Part shown: positions 9,029 to 18,762 of the stretch, one piece after another
Position numbering within the stretch: position 1 is the first letter of the stretch
How the letters are laid out: each line of letters begins with the position of its first letter
Source: an uncultured Bacilli bacterium
GTDB lineage: Bacteria > Bacillota_I > Bacilli_A > RF39 > UBA660
Assembly: GCA_947589435.1 (NCBI GenBank)
Contig: CANQBI010000005.1
Coordinates: 1 to 53,070, forward strand
Reading direction: 5' to 3'
DNA length: 53,070 nucleotides
The notes under the pieces: generated by a model
The model's input: only the letters and a program-made list of their open reading frames with translations
What the model was told of the DNA's origin: nothing
Database searches by the model: none
Program-made: the position numbers and the translations under genes

Positions 9029-10159
9029 ATGATAGAGAGTAAATTTGGAAGTATAATTAGTAGTTTAAGAAAAGAAATGAATTTAACCCAAAAGGATTTA
9101 GCAGACAAACTTGGTATTAGTGATAAAGCAGTATCAAGATGGGAAACAGGTAAAAGTTATCCAACTTTAGAAATGATTTATCAAATTAGTAAATTCTTTA
9201 ATGTTCCTTTTAATGATTTAATGACTGCAAGAGTTAGCGACAATGATGAAAATGATATAGTAGCTGGTATTGTTAAAGAATTTAATAAGATGAGCAAGAA
9301 GACAACGAGAATTCTTAAAGTAATCTTAATTATTTTACTTGCTTTTCTATTAGTAGTTACTGGCGCTTTAATATTCAGTAATACTTATAATAAGTTTCAC
9401 GTATATAAAGTACATATAGAAAATAGTGATTTTAATAGTATTAAAGGTACATATATAGATACTAATATTAAAGATACTTTAAATCTTGGTTCAGTTAGAA
9501 TAAGGAATAGAGAAATAGAAGAAGATGATACTGTATCTGCAGATTTGTTTTATTTAAAAGATAGTAAGGAAAGTATATTACAATCTTATACAAATTTAGA
9601 TAATATTTATTTTAGCAATTATATTAGTTATATTAAAATAGATAATCTTGGTGATTATATTGATAACTTATATTTAAGAATTAAAATAATAAATAATAAT
9701 GGTGAAGAAAAAATATATGTTGGAAAACTAGAATTCGTTGAGGAATTTTCAAATAGTAAATTATATAACAATGATGAAATTTATGAAAATGATGAGTATG
9801 TTCCAATTGATTTAACAGATGAAGAGATAAAAAATAAATTATTAGAAAATGGATTTTCAACAGCAACTCCAACGATGTTTTCTAAAACAATTAATGAATA
9901 TAAATATCTATTTTTTATAGAATCCAATCAAGTAGAACTTTTATATGAAGATAATATTTTAAAATATGATTATATTTATAATTTGGAAACAAACATTTTA
10001 GATGTATCTATTAAAGATAAAACCAATACTGAAATAGAAGGTTATCAATATAATTATGAACAAGATAAAATAATAGATTGTCATGTTGGAAAATGTAATA
10101 ACTATAGAAATATTATGAATTTAATTAAGAAAAATTTCTTGAACTTATTAACGAAATAA
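9029..10159 (+). CDS. XRE-family regulator with a membrane-anchored sensor-like domain
   Basis: The start is taken as ATG 9029, with GTGGTG as ribosome site; the track's GTG 9020 overlaps it. The 376-residue protein opens with a Cro/CI helix-turn-helix (about residues 7-60, LADKLGISDKAVSRWETGKS). A helix at about residues 95-117 crosses the membrane. The remaining 260 residues should lie outside and resemble no family I know; near the end is a Cys pair (CHVGKC). A DNA-binding domain joined to an external domain suggests direct sensing of an outside signal. The secreted-protein gene downstream has its own promoter and could be a target, but this is only inferred from proximity. Confidence 0.8.
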   Translation: MIESKFGSIISSLRKEMNLTQKDLADKLGISDKAVSRWETGKSYPTLEMIYQISKFFNVPFNDLMTARVSDNDENDIVAGIVKEFNKMSKKTTRILKVILIILLAFLLVVTGALIFSNTYNKFHVYKVHIENSDFNSIKGTYIDTNIKDTLNLGSVRIRNREIEEDDTVSADLFYLKDSKESILQSYTNLDNIYFSNYISYIKIDNLGDYIDNLYLRIKIINNNGEEKIYVGKLEFVEEFSNSKLYNNDEIYENDEYVPIDLTDEEIKNKLLENGFSTATPTMFSKTINEYKYLFFIESNQVELLYEDNILKYDYIYNLETNILDVSIKDKTNTEIEGYQYNYEQDKIIDCHVGKCNNYRNIMNLIKKNFLNLLTK

Positions 10160-10202
10160 CAATTCTCGTTTTGGTAGAATAGTTCTTCTCGCAAATATAG
10201 GT

Positions 10203-10230
10203 TGTCAAATTTCGACTAAAATTTTAAAAT
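10203..10230 (+). promoter_or_regulatory. Promoter of the secreted-protein gene
   Basis: TTGTCA (10203-10208) and TAAAAT (10225-10230) are 16 bases apart, and a ribosome site GGAAAGGAG follows before the TTG start at 10258. Confidence 0.55.
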
Positions 10231-10257
10231 TGAAAGTGGAAAGGAGATAAAAGGGAT

Positions 10258-11121
10258 TTGAAGAACATAAAGCTTATATTTTTTGCTTTAGTTAGTTTAT
10301 TAGTTGTATTACCATTATATACTTATGCTGGAACTATTACTAATGATAATGGTGTAGTAATGACTGAAGAAGAATATAATAACTTTTTAAAAGTTTATAC
10401 GGAAGATTATATTATGTTAATGACTCAAGAAAAGTATGAACACTTAAAAGAATTTGATTTTTCTAATGTTGATACTAAGACCATTTATGTTGAAACAAAA
10501 TATAATCCTCATCTAGGAATAACTACGGATAAAGTTATTAGTAAAGAACAATACGATAAAATTAATCCTGGTTTAAAGCCAAATTTAAATGATGGTGGCG
10601 ATTATGAAGAAACAACTGCTAAAACATTTTCTTTGAATTTAGTTGGTGGGTCTGTTTGGAATCGTGTTGTTGCAACAGCTACTTGGAAAAGTATTCCATC
10701 AACTCGTTCTTTTGACCTTATAGGTTTTAGAAGTTATGGCTTTGACTTTAGTGAAGGCACTCAAGAAGGAACTCAAATATATAAAGAAAATGGAACAAGA
10801 AAAAGTATTTCATATGGTTATAATGGTACTAATATTAAGAAATTTAATCGTAGTGATGGTTTAAATGCTGGTTATGGTATATCCATGAACATTGTAAATA
10901 ATACTATATCATATTTACAAGCAACTACCGAATGTGATGTTACCCCAACACTTACACATCCATCAATATATGCTTCATATCAACACGCTGTTAAAGATAT
11001 TACTTTAGCTCAATCACAAACTTATACACTTGGTGGAGCAGGATTAGGTGAAGTATTTGTTTTTACAAATGGAATGTATCAATACTATGACGATATGAAT
11101 GGTTTAAATTTACAATATTAG
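10258..11121 (+). CDS. Secreted protein of unknown function
   Basis: A TTG start follows GGAAAGGAG. The 287-residue product has a clear signal peptide (MKNIKLIFFALVSLLVVLPL, cleavage after YTYA) and no membrane anchor or sorting motif, so it should be released. The N-terminal part contains short related units (MTEEEYNNF, MTQEKYEHL, ISKEQYDKI), possibly a propeptide-like or cell-surface repeat. The C-terminal 160 residues are rich in aromatic and small residues and look like a beta-sandwich. No family was recognised. It lies alone before the small RNA gene. Confidence 0.75.
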   Translation: MKNIKLIFFALVSLLVVLPLYTYAGTITNDNGVVMTEEEYNNFLKVYTEDYIMLMTQEKYEHLKEFDFSNVDTKTIYVETKYNPHLGITTDKVISKEQYDKINPGLKPNLNDGGDYEETTAKTFSLNLVGGSVWNRVVATATWKSIPSTRSFDLIGFRSYGFDFSEGTQEGTQIYKENGTRKSISYGYNGTNIKKFNRSDGLNAGYGISMNIVNNTISYLQATTECDVTPTLTHPSIYASYQHAVKDITLAQSQTYTLGGAGLGEVFVFTNGMYQYYDDMNGLNLQY

Positions 11122-11223
11122 TACACATCTATAAAACTTAACAAAGGTTAAAAAATTTAAAAATTATTTCTCAGGTCATTTTATTAATTTTCTAGCGGTA
11201 TTTTTGGCTTTTTGTGATATCGC

Positions 11224-11229
11224 TATAAT
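11224..11229 (+). promoter_or_regulatory. -10 box of the small RNA, inside an inverted repeat
   Basis: TATAAT is preceded at 16-17 bases by T/G-rich DNA (TTTTGG). The imperfect inverted repeat TAGCGGTAT ... ATATCGCTA (11193-11225) encloses the -35 region and could be an operator. Confidence 0.55.
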
Positions 11230-11235
11230 AAATAC

Positions 11236-11349
11236 TAGACAAAAGCAAAGTCCATGGAAGCATAGGCTGCAAGATACAGATGTGCAGAAATGACATATAC
11301 TATTTATACTAGACCTTGGATACAATTTATATGATTGTATCCTTTTTTT
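11236..11349 (+). ncRNA. Independent small RNA of unassigned family (about 110 nt)
   Basis: A perfect -10 box lies 7 bases before the inferred start, and a strong terminator ends the unit. No credible ORF is present. The middle contains CTGCA/TGCAG arms (11268-11285) and the palindrome TCCATGGA. The 9-base ATACTAGAC occurs at both edges (11232-11240 and 11306-11314). It does not show the SRP apical motif, a tRNA fold, or any riboswitch core that I recognise. The alternative is a leader with a regulated terminator controlling spoIVA, which starts 52 bases after the T-run. A free small RNA seems somewhat more likely. Confidence 0.55.
11318..11349 (+). terminator. Strong Rho-independent terminator of the small RNA
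   Basis: A perfect 9-bp stem, GGATACAAT with ATTGTATCC, and a 7-base T-run. Confidence 0.9.
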
Positions 11350-11351
11350 GC

Positions 11352-11377
11352 ATAAACTTTATTTTTTATCATAGCAT
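11352..11377 (+). promoter_or_regulatory. Possible SigE-like promoter of spoIVA
   Basis: ATAAA (11352-11356) and CATAGCAT (11370-11377) loosely fit the mother-cell SigE pattern (ATA-type -35, CATAnnnT -10), and spoIVA is a SigE gene in Bacillus. The spacer is a base or two short, so this is tentative. Confidence 0.3.
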
Positions 11378-11400
11378 TAAGTAGATAAAGGAGAGAAGTT

Positions 11401-12879
11401 ATGGAAAAAGAAAATATAATATCTTCGATAGCTAAAAGAGGAAATGGGGAAATATACTTAGGTGTCGTTGGAGCCGTTAGAACTGGTAAATCAACTTTTA
11501 TTAAACGTTTTATTGAAAATTTAGTGGTACCAAATATAACCGAAGACTTTGATAAAAAGAAATGTTTAGATGAAATTCCTCAAAGTGCCGAAGGTAAAAC
11601 GATTATGACAACAGAACCTAAATTTGTGCCAAGTAATGGAGCTAATATTAAGGTCGATAATTTTGAAACGAATATTAAACTCGTAGATTGTGTAGGTTAT
11701 GTTATTCCGGAGGCTAATGGCTATGAAGATGAAGATGGAAACCCTAGAATGGTTAAAACTCCATGGTTTCCGGATGCCATTCCATTTGTTGAGGCTGCTG
11801 AAGTAGGAACGGAAAAAGTTATTAAAGATCACTCCACAATAGGGATAGTGGTAACAACTGATGGCTCTTTTGGGGAAATTAAAAGAGAGAACTATATTGA
11901 AGCGGAAGAAAAAATAGTAGGTGAACTAAAAGAAATAGGAAAACCTTTCATTGTGGTTTTAAATTCCTCTCATCCAACGAATACGGAAACGGTAGAGTTA
12001 TCAAGAACACTAAGTGATAGTTATGATGTTCCGGTTATGCCAATTAATGTCGAAGCGATGAATGAAAAAGAAATCATGAATATCTTAAAAGAGGCTTTAT
12101 ATGAATTCCCAGTCTTAGATATTTTAGTTAATATGCCAGAATGGGTACATGTTCTTCCGAATACTAATGAAATTAAGGCTCATTATTTAGATAAGATTAA
12201 AGAAAGTGTCGTAAGTGTTTCTAAAGTCAAAGATATTGATTATATTACGAGTCATTTTGAAGATAGTGAATATATTTCCAAAGCTTACATTAGTGAACTT
12301 GATACAGCAAGTGGAACCGTAACAATTAATCTAGAAAGTCCGAATGAATTATATAATGCGACTTTAAAAAGTTTTATGGGCGAAAGTGCCACGACTAAAG
12401 CAGGGCTATTAAAAATATTTGCCACATATAAAGAAAACAAAGAAGAAACCGAAATGATTAGAAGTGCCATGAAACAAGCCAAAACAACTGGTTATGGTAT
12501 TGTTTATCCAACTTTAAAAGATATGAAATTAGAAACACCAGAAATAGTTAAACAAGGAAGCCGTTATGGCGTTAAATTAAAAGCAATTGCTTCCAGTATT
12601 CATTTAATGAAAGTGGATGTGGAAAGTACTTTTGAACCAATTATAGGAAGTGAGTTACAAAGTAAAGAATTAATTGATTATTTAATGAAAGATTATGAAA
12701 CAGATCCAAGTAGTATTTGGAAAAGTGAAATCTTTGGTCGTAGTCTCGAAGTAATTGTGGGCGAAGGCATTCAAGCTAAGCTAAATATGATGCCTGAAAA
12801 TACGCGTTTCAAACTTTCAAATACGGTTACGAAGATTGTTAATAAAGGCTCAAATAACTTAATTGCTATTGTTTTATAA
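11401..12879 (+). CDS. spoIVA: Stage IV sporulation protein A (spore coat ATPase)
   Basis: This 492-residue protein matches SpoIVA over its full length. It has a Walker A motif (GAVRTGKSTFIKRF), the conserved PQSAEGKTIMTTEPKFVP segment, VDCVGY as the G3-like motif, and the well-kept C-terminus (SIWKSEIFGRSL, EGIQAKLNMMPEN, LIAIVL). SpoIVA polymerises with ATP hydrolysis on the outer forespore membrane and forms the base layer of the spore coat. A good ribosome site (AAGGAG) precedes the ATG. It is monocistronic, with a terminator after it. Confidence 0.97.
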   Translation: MEKENIISSIAKRGNGEIYLGVVGAVRTGKSTFIKRFIENLVVPNITEDFDKKKCLDEIPQSAEGKTIMTTEPKFVPSNGANIKVDNFETNIKLVDCVGYVIPEANGYEDEDGNPRMVKTPWFPDAIPFVEAAEVGTEKVIKDHSTIGIVVTTDGSFGEIKRENYIEAEEKIVGELKEIGKPFIVVLNSSHPTNTETVELSRTLSDSYDVPVMPINVEAMNEKEIMNILKEALYEFPVLDILVNMPEWVHVLPNTNEIKAHYLDKIKESVVSVSKVKDIDYITSHFEDSEYISKAYISELDTASGTVTINLESPNELYNATLKSFMGESATTKAGLLKIFATYKENKEETEMIRSAMKQAKTTGYGIVYPTLKDMKLETPEIVKQGSRYGVKLKAIASSIHLMKVDVESTFEPIIGSELQSKELIDYLMKDYETDPSSIWKSEIFGRSLEVIVGEGIQAKLNMMPENTRFKLSNTVTKIVNKGSNNLIAIVL

Positions 12880-12913
12880 GGAAAATATGTCAAAAATAAG
12901 TTAATTAGAAGAT

Positions 12914-12940
12914 AAAATTGCGATATTATCGCAATTTTTT
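12914..12940 (+). terminator. Rho-independent terminator after spoIVA
   Basis: AAATTGCGATA and TATCGCAATTT form an 11-bp stem with a tiny loop, followed by T residues. Confidence 0.85.
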
Positions 12941-13050
12941 AATATTTTTTATTGATTTTAGATAATTTTTTTGATAATCTTAATATGTGAGGACAATACG
13001 TCCGAAACAATTAGATGTTGTTTAAAAACGAATATGAGGAGGTAAGAAAC

Positions 13051-13323
13051 ATGTCTAAACAAGAATTAGTAGAAATCGTTGCTGAAAAAGCAGAACTTTC
13101 AAAAGCTGCCGCTGCTAGAGCAGTAGATGCTGTATTTGAAGGTGTAACTACTGGACTTAAAAAGGAAGGAAAAGTTACTTTAGTTGGTTTTGGTACTTTT
13201 AGTGCTAAAAAAAGAGCTGCTAGAGAAGGTATTAACCCTCTAACTAAAGAACCTTTAAAAATTCCTGCAAAGACAGTTGCTTCATTTAAAGCAGGAAGCA
13301 AATTAAAAGATGCTTTAAACTAA
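13051..13323 (+). CDS. hup: HU-family DNA-binding protein
   Basis: The track begins at 13015, but the ideal AGGAGG at 13037-13042 sets the start at ATG 13051 (MSKQELVEIVAEKA). The 90-residue product is a full HU: the signature VGFGTFSAKKRAAREGINP forms the start of the DNA-binding arm, and the tail AKTVASFKAGSKLKDAL is standard. It is the main histone-like protein and compacts and bends DNA. The strong ribosome site and lone transcription unit fit high expression. A small hairpin, GGAC-AATAC-GTCC, lies in the leader at 12991-13003. Confidence 0.97.
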   Translation: MSKQELVEIVAEKAELSKAAAARAVDAVFEGVTTGLKKEGKVTLVGFGTFSAKKRAAREGINPLTKEPLKIPAKTVASFKAGSKLKDALN

Positions 13324-13344
13324 TAAGTAAAAATTTAGTAAATA

Positions 13345-13370
13345 AAAGGTTAGCAAATGCTAATCTTTTT
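13345..13370 (+). terminator. Rho-independent terminator after HU
   Basis: AAAAGGTTAGC and GCTAATCTTTT pair around AAT, with a T-run. Confidence 0.85.
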
Positions 13371-13412
13371 TGTTTTTATATATTTTTTAGGTTATAATAG
13401 AAGTGTGATAGT

Positions 13413-14429
13413 ATGAAAAATAAAAATATAGTAATTTTAATAGTTAGTTTAATTTTAATAATTGTTCCTTTTTTTATAAATGCTTATACCATTTTAAAAT
13501 TAATCTCTTTAGTAGTGGGCATAATGTTATTAGATGTTTATTTAGTAACTTTAAAAAAGGCGGGTTTATTTTGGCTTATTTATTTACCTATTTTATTATT
13601 AGTATTTACTTATAGTCTAGATTATATTAAAACTTATACTTTAGATATGAGTCCCATTTATATTTTAGAAAATAAAATGAATAAAGATGTATCGGTTTAT
13701 AATAGTTTATTTTACCGCATATATAAATGTGAAGATGAATATATCTTTGATAATGAATATCAAATGAATTTTGCTTGTGATACTAAGTTAATGGATGATA
13801 TGGATATTAACACTCTTCTAGCGGAGCCTTCAACTTCATATAGGAAGTATAGTCATAAGTTTATTAAGGTAACGGGTAAGATTAGTAAAATAATTGGCAA
13901 AAGTAAAATCGAAATGCAAGAATATACAACTTCCGATAAAGATTTAAATGGTTATGTTAAATTTAATGATGAAAGTAAATTAGTTATATATTTAAATGAA
14001 GAAGAAATAAAAAATTATAAGATATATGATTATATTACGGTAGTGGGACTTTTAGATAATTTTAAGAAAAGTGATGAAGAACTTACTTTAATTAACACGA
14101 AAGTCGAAGATAATGATTTGTATAGTCATTATAAATTAGAGGTTATTGAAAGTAATACTTGTGATAAATCTTTAAAAGAGTATACGGATAATTTTTATAC
14201 CGTTTGTATTGATGATGTTTTTGTGAATTACGATGTTGGTAATTATGAACTCGATTATGTTTTAAAAGATGGCAAATTTACTTTTGAAGATTTAATAAAG
14301 GATGCTTTAGTTAAGAGTGAAGATAATCATAATATATATGAACTAGATAAATTTAATATTCTTACTTGTAATAATAAAAATATTATAATGAAAAAAGATT
14401 TAGAATTTGATTACTCTTTGTGTGATTAA
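13413..14429 (+). CDS. Membrane protein with an extracytoplasmic OB-like domain, unknown
   Basis: This 338-residue protein has two to three membrane helices in its first 75 residues, then a large external part. Residues about 143-225 (KFIKVTGKISKIIGKSKIEM ... YITVVGLLDNF) alternate beta strands in the way of OB-fold tRNA_anti-like domains. Several cysteines occur in the external half. A TATAAT lies shortly upstream; the ribosome site is weak (GTGTGAT). No function can be given. It sits between HU and the ybxB-rpoBC cluster and has its own promoter-like sequence. Confidence 0.7.
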   Translation: MKNKNIVILIVSLILIIVPFFINAYTILKLISLVVGIMLLDVYLVTLKKAGLFWLIYLPILLLVFTYSLDYIKTYTLDMSPIYILENKMNKDVSVYNSLFYRIYKCEDEYIFDNEYQMNFACDTKLMDDMDINTLLAEPSTSYRKYSHKFIKVTGKISKIIGKSKIEMQEYTTSDKDLNGYVKFNDESKLVIYLNEEEIKNYKIYDYITVVGLLDNFKKSDEELTLINTKVEDNDLYSHYKLEVIESNTCDKSLKEYTDNFYTVCIDDVFVNYDVGNYELDYVLKDGKFTFEDLIKDALVKSEDNHNIYELDKFNILTCNNKNIIMKKDLEFDYSLCD

Positions 14430-14432
14430 CAC

Positions 14433-14461
14433 TTGATACAAGGAAATAAATATGATATACT
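14433..14461 (+). promoter_or_regulatory. Promoter of the ybxB-like gene
   Basis: TTGATA (14433-14438), a 17-base spacer and TATACT (14456-14461). Confidence 0.7.
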
Positions 14462-14487
14462 AACTATACAAGAAACGGGGAAAAGAA

Positions 14488-15090
14488 TTGGAACATTATT
14501 TTACCAATCCAGAAAATTTAAAAAGTGAAATTAGATGCATAAAATTCTCATTGGATGCATATGATTTTATGTTTAAAAGTGATAATGGAGTTTTTTCGAA
14601 AAATAGAATAGATTATGCTAGTTTATTTTTGGTTAAAACTTTTTTAGCTACGAATAAAAAAGAAGTAAATAGTATTTTAGATATTGGTTGTGGTTATGGT
14701 TTTATTGGTATTACTTTAAGTAAAATATTAAATAAGCATGTTGATATGATTGATATAAATAAAAGAGCGGTTCATTTATGTAAAATGAATATCGAAGAAA
14801 ATAATGTTGATTGTAAAGTAAGTGAAGGAAACATCTATGAAGGGGTAGAAAAAAAATATGATTTAATTATTACTAATCCTCCTATTAGAGCGGGTAAAAA
14901 AGTTTTAATGGAATTTTTAGAAGGGGGATTAGCAAGATTAAATAAAGATGGGGAACTTTGGTTTGTTATATCCAAAGATCAAGGGGCGAAAAGTGTCAAA
15001 AAAGTGCTTGAAAAGTCAAGCAGTTGTGAAATTATTGAAAAAAGTAAAGGGTTTTGGGTAATTTCTGCCAAAAATTTATTGACTTCATAG
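14488..15090 (+). CDS. ybxB: RsmC/YbxB-like SAM-dependent methyltransferase
   Basis: A TTG start follows AACGGGGAAAAG. The 200-residue protein is a class I methyltransferase: motif I is ILDIGCGYGFIGITLS, the acidic loop is VDMIDINKRA, and the catalytic NPPIRAGKK is typical of the RsmC/RlmG small-domain group that modifies guanine N2 in rRNA. It lies just before rpoB, exactly as ybxB does in Bacillus. It is close to YbxB over its whole length, including GVFSK and KSKGFWVI. The rRNA target is inferred from the family. Confidence 0.88.
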   Translation: MEHYFTNPENLKSEIRCIKFSLDAYDFMFKSDNGVFSKNRIDYASLFLVKTFLATNKKEVNSILDIGCGYGFIGITLSKILNKHVDMIDINKRAVHLCKMNIEENNVDCKVSEGNIYEGVEKKYDLIITNPPIRAGKKVLMEFLEGGLARLNKDGELWFVISKDQGAKSVKKVLEKSSSCEIIEKSKGFWVISAKNLLTS

Positions 15091-15107
15091 TCAAATGTTG
15101 ATAAAAT
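15079..15107 (+). promoter_or_regulatory. Promoter of rpoBC
   Basis: TTGACT (15079-15084), 17 bases, TAAAAT (15102-15107). It overlaps the last codons of ybxB. The inverted repeat TTGACT-TCAT-AGTCAA covers the -35 box. Confidence 0.75.
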
Positions 15108-15165
15108 TATAAATTGGTGACATGTTCGAATTTTCAAATTCAAAAAAATGTATAGGGGTGATATC

Positions 15166-18100
15166 GTGGCTTATAAGACCTTAAAATTTGGAGATTATCG
15201 CGAAAGAAGAAGCTTTGCAAAATCTAAAAACACACTTGAACTTGCAGACTTATTAGAAATTCAAAAGAAAAGTTATCAAGACTTCCTAGACAAAGGAATT
15301 AGAGAAGTTTTTGATGATTTATTTCCTGTGGAATCATTTACGGGAAATATTTCCTTAGAATTTGGAGATTATTCTTTTGAAGAACCAAGATATTCTATTA
15401 AGGAAGCAAAAGAAAGAATGGTAAACTATGCCTCTCCTTTAAAAGTAGAAGCAAGATTATTCATTCATGAAACAGGAGAAGTAAAAGAACAAGAAATATT
15501 CCTTGGGGATATGCCTTTAATGACGGAGGCTGGTACATTTATTATTAATGGTGCCGAAAGAGTTATTGTCTCTCAACTTGTTCGTAGTCCATCTATCTAT
15601 TTTAAAAAGGAAATAGATAAAAATGGTCGTCATATTATTTCGGGAGAAGTTATTCCGAATAAAGGAACTTGGTTAGAGTTTGAAACAGACGCTAAAAATG
15701 TTGTTTACGTAAGAATTGATAGAACAAGAAAAGTTCCGGTAACAACATTCTTAAGAGCAATCGGTTTATCTAGTGATGAAGATATCATTAGTGTTTTTGG
15801 CGAGAATGAATTCTTAGAAAATACGATTCAAAAAGATAGTACGAAAAATACTGATGAAGCCTTAATTGAAATTTATGAAAAATTAAGACCAGGTGAACCA
15901 GCAACATTAGATAGTGCCAAAAACCAATTAATAACGAGATTCTTTGACCGTTTCCGTTATGATTTAGCAAAAGTAGGAAGATATAAATTTAATAAGAAAT
16001 TAAATGTTTGTGACCGTTTAGTTGGTTGTACTTTAGCAGAAGACATTAAAGATGGTAAAAAGGTAGTAGCTGCCAAAGGTACTTTAGTAACTAAAGAAAT
16101 TCTTCCGGAAATAAGAGCAGCTTTAGAAAAAGGTTACAATTTAAAAGAAACTATAACTAATATGGAACTTGATGATTATAATAAGATTCAAGAAGTTTTA
16201 GTATATGATAAAAATGATAATAAGAAAACTATAAAAATTATTGGTATTGATACAAGTATAGATGAAAAGAGACTTACTATTCCGGATATTTATGCCGCTG
16301 TATCATACTATTTAAATTTACATGATGAAATTGGTAATACTGATGAAATAGATAACTTAGGAAATAGACGTGTTCGTCAAGTTGGTGAGTTAATTCAAAA
16401 TCAATTTAAAACTGGTGTTTCTAGAATGGAAAGAGTTATTAGAGAAAGAATGACAACGCAAGAAGTTGAAAATATTACTCCTAAAACTTTAATAAACATT
16501 CGTCCGGTAACGGCAGCTTTAAAAGAATTCTTTGGATCAAGCCAATTATCTAAGTTCATGGACCAAATTAACCCAATTGCCGAACTTACTGATAAAAGAC
16601 GTTTATCAAGTTTAGGGCCAGGGGGACTTTCTCGTGAACGTGCTGGTATGGAAGTAAGAGATGTTAACTCATCTCACTACGGCAGAATTTGTCCAATTGA
16701 ATCACCTGAAGGTCAAAATATTGGACTTATTACCAGTCTTGCTGGTTATGCAAAAATTAATGAATATGGTTTCATTATGACTCCTTATAGAAAAGTGGAA
16801 AATGGAGTTGTTAAAGATGAAATTGTTTATATGACTGCTGATGAAGAACAAGATTTATATATCAGTCAAGCCACAGTTAAATTAGATGATAAAAATGCTA
16901 TTGTTGATGATGAAATTCTAGTTCGTCACAATGGTGATAACGTCATGGTTAAAAAAGATTTAGTGGACTTTGTTGACGTAGCTCCTAGTCAAGTTGTATC
17001 TGTTACCACAAGTTGTATTCCATTCTTGGAATTCGATGATGCTAACAGAACTTTGATGGGTTCTAACATGCAAAGACAAGCTGTGCCACTTTTAACAAGT
17101 GAAGCGCCAATTGTTGGTACTGGTGTTGAGTGGATTGCCGCTCGTGACTCTGGTTCTACTATCGTTTGTAAAGCCGATGGTGTTGTCGAATATGCCGATG
17201 CTTTAAAAATTGTCGTTAAAGTTAAAAATGGTAGTGATACTTATCATTTAGCGAACTTTGAAAGAAGTAATGCTTCTAGTTCTATTAACCATCATCCATT
17301 AGTTAAAAAGGGTGATAAAGTTCATCGTGGTCAAGTTATTGCTGATGGTCCATCTACTGAAAAAGGTGAACTTGCTTTAGGTAAAAACATGACTGTTGCT
17401 TTCATGACTTATAATGGTTATAACTACGAAGATGCTGTTATCTTAAATGAAAGATTAGTTAAAGATGATGTTTATACATCTCTACATATCGATCACTACG
17501 ATATTGAATGTCGTGATACGAAACTTGGACCAGAAGAAATTACAAGAGATATTCCAAATGTTGGAGAAGATGCTCGTAAAAATCTTGATGCTGATGGTAT
17601 TGTTAAAATTGGTACCGAAGTTAAAGAAGGCGACATTTTAGTTGGTAAAGTTACACCAAAAGGTGTTCAAGAACTTACAAGTGAGGAAAAATTACTTCAT
17701 GCAATATTCGGAGAAAAGACAAGAGAAGTAAGAGATACCTCTTTAAGAGTTGAACATGGTGCTGGTGGTGTTGTTCATGATGTTAAAGTTTATACTAAAG
17801 AAAATAGTGATGAATTACAACCAGGAGTATCAAAAGTAATAAGAGTATATATTATTCAAAAGAGAAAAATTCAAATTGGTGATAAAATGTCTGGTCGACA
17901 TGGTAATAAAGGTGTTATTTCTCTTATCTTACCAGAAGAAGATATGCCATACTTACCAGATGGTCGTCCGGTTGATATAATGTTAAATCCACTTGGGGTT
18001 CCATCTCGTATGAATATCGGTCAAATCCTAGAATTACACTTAGGAATGGCTGGTAAAAAATTAGGTGTTCATTATGCAACGCCAGTATTCGACAGTGCTT

Positions 18101-18762
18101 CTTGGGAAGATATTCAAGAAGAAATGAAAGAAGCGGGAATGGATCCAGATGGTAAGACTGTTTTATATAACGGAAGAACCGGTGAACCATTTGATCAAAG
18201 AATTTCCGTTGGTGTTATGTATATGGTTAAACTTCACCACATGGTTGATGATAAACTACATGCGAGAGCAACTGGACCTTACTCACTAGTTACGCAACAA
18301 CCACTTGGTGGTAAAGCGCAATTTGGTGGTCAAAGATTTGGAGAAATGGAAGTTTGGGCCTTATATGCTTATGGTGCTGCTCACGTTCTTCAAGAAATCT
18401 TAACCGTTAAAGCTGATGATATAGTCGGAAGAGTTAAAGTTTATGAAGCCTTAGTTAAAGGTAAACTTGTAAATCAAGCTGGTGTTCCAGAATCATTTAG
18501 AGTATTAGTTAAAGAATTCCAAGCTCTAGGATTAGATGTTCAAGTTGTTGATAATGATGACAATGTCTTAGAATTTAAAGATATTGAAGAAGATGAAGAT
18601 GACAATGAACCATTTAGAATTGAGGAAATTGAACTTCCGGAAACTCCTGAAGGAGAAGAACCATTCACTCCAGTTGAAGAAGAGGAAGTTGAGGAAGAAG
18701 ACTCATTAGATGATTTAGAATTTCCTGGTGAAGAATTAGAAGAAGATATCGAGGTGGAATAA
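15166..18762 (+). CDS. rpoB: RNA polymerase beta subunit
   Basis: The start is GTG 15166 ([16 protein letters not shown]) after AGGGGTGAT; the ATG at 15148 lies before that ribosome site. The 1198-residue product shows all beta regions, including GGYNYEDAV-like [15 protein letters not shown], the [11 protein letters not shown] segment and a long acidic C-terminal tail. The rifampicin pocket reads [20 protein letters not shown]. In E. coli numbering this has Lys at 513, Ile at 518 and Asp at 526, where Gln, Asn and His are usual; 513 and 526 are classic resistance positions. rpoC starts on the last base of the stop codon, so the subunits are made together. Confidence 0.98.
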   Translation: MAYKTLKFGDYRERRSFAKSKNTLELADLLEIQKKSYQDFLDKGIREVFDDLFPVESFTGNISLEFGDYSFEEPRYSIKEAKERMVNYASPLKVEARLFIHETGEVKEQEIFLGDMPLMTEAGTFIINGAERVIVSQLVRSPSIYFKKEIDKNGRHIISGEVIPNKGTWLEFETDAKNVVYVRIDRTRKVPVTTFLRAIGLSSDEDIISVFGENEFLENTIQKDSTKNTDEALIEIYEKLRPGEPATLDSAKNQLITRFFDRFRYDLAKVGRYKFNKKLNVCDRLVGCTLAEDIKDGKKVVAAKGTLVTKEILPEIRAALEKGYNLKETITNMELDDYNKIQEVLVYDKNDNKKTIKIIGIDTSIDEKRLTIPDIYAAVSYYLNLHDEIGNTDEIDNLGNRRVRQVGELIQNQFKTGVSRMERVIRERMTTQEVENITPKTLINIRPVTAALKEFFGSSQLSKFMDQINPIAELTDKRRLSSLGPGGLSRERAGMEVRDVNSSHYGRICPIESPEGQNIGLITSLAGYAKINEYGFIMTPYRKVENGVVKDEIVYMTADEEQDLYISQATVKLDDKNAIVDDEILVRHNGDNVMVKKDLVDFVDVAPSQVVSVTTSCIPFLEFDDANRTLMGSNMQRQAVPLLTSEAPIVGTGVEWIAARDSGSTIVCKADGVVEYADALKIVVKVKNGSDTYHLANFERSNASSSINHHPLVKKGDKVHRGQVIADGPSTEKGELALGKNMTVAFMTYNGYNYEDAVILNERLVKDDVYTSLHIDHYDIECRDTKLGPEEITRDIPNVGEDARKNLDADGIVKIGTEVKEGDILVGKVTPKGVQELTSEEKLLHAIFGEKTREVRDTSLRVEHGAGGVVHDVKVYTKENSDELQPGVSKVIRVYIIQKRKIQIGDKMSGRHGNKGVISLILPEEDMPYLPDGRPVDIMLNPLGVPSRMNIGQILELHLGMAGKKLGVHYATPVFDSASWEDIQEEMKEAGMDPDGKTVLYNGRTGEPFDQRISVGVMYMVKLHHMVDDKLHARATGPYSLVTQQPLGGKAQFGGQRFGEMEVWALYAYGAAHVLQEILTVKADDIVGRVKVYEALVKGKLVNQAGVPESFRVLVKEFQALGLDVQVVDNDDNVLEFKDIEEDEDDNEPFRIEEIELPETPEGEEPFTPVEEEEVEEEDSLDDLEFPGEELEEDIEVE

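Noticed and set aside
11236-11349. RNase P RNA or SRP RNA identity for the small RNA
   Set aside because: AAAGTCCATGG resembles a piece of RNase P RNA, but the transcript is far too short for its fold. The SRP apical GGAAG-AAGCAG arrangement is not present and the ends do not pair.
12991-13003. Small GGAC-AATAC-GTCC hairpin before HU as a riboswitch
   Set aside because: A four-bp stem alone is too little evidence; it is noted only in the HU entry.
13011-13301. Minus-strand ORF opposite HU, and other antisense ORFs (for example 21944-22321, 17924-18190, 44277-44603, 7361-7678)
   Set aside because: They lie wholly opposite strongly conserved genes, lack ribosome sites and resemble no protein.
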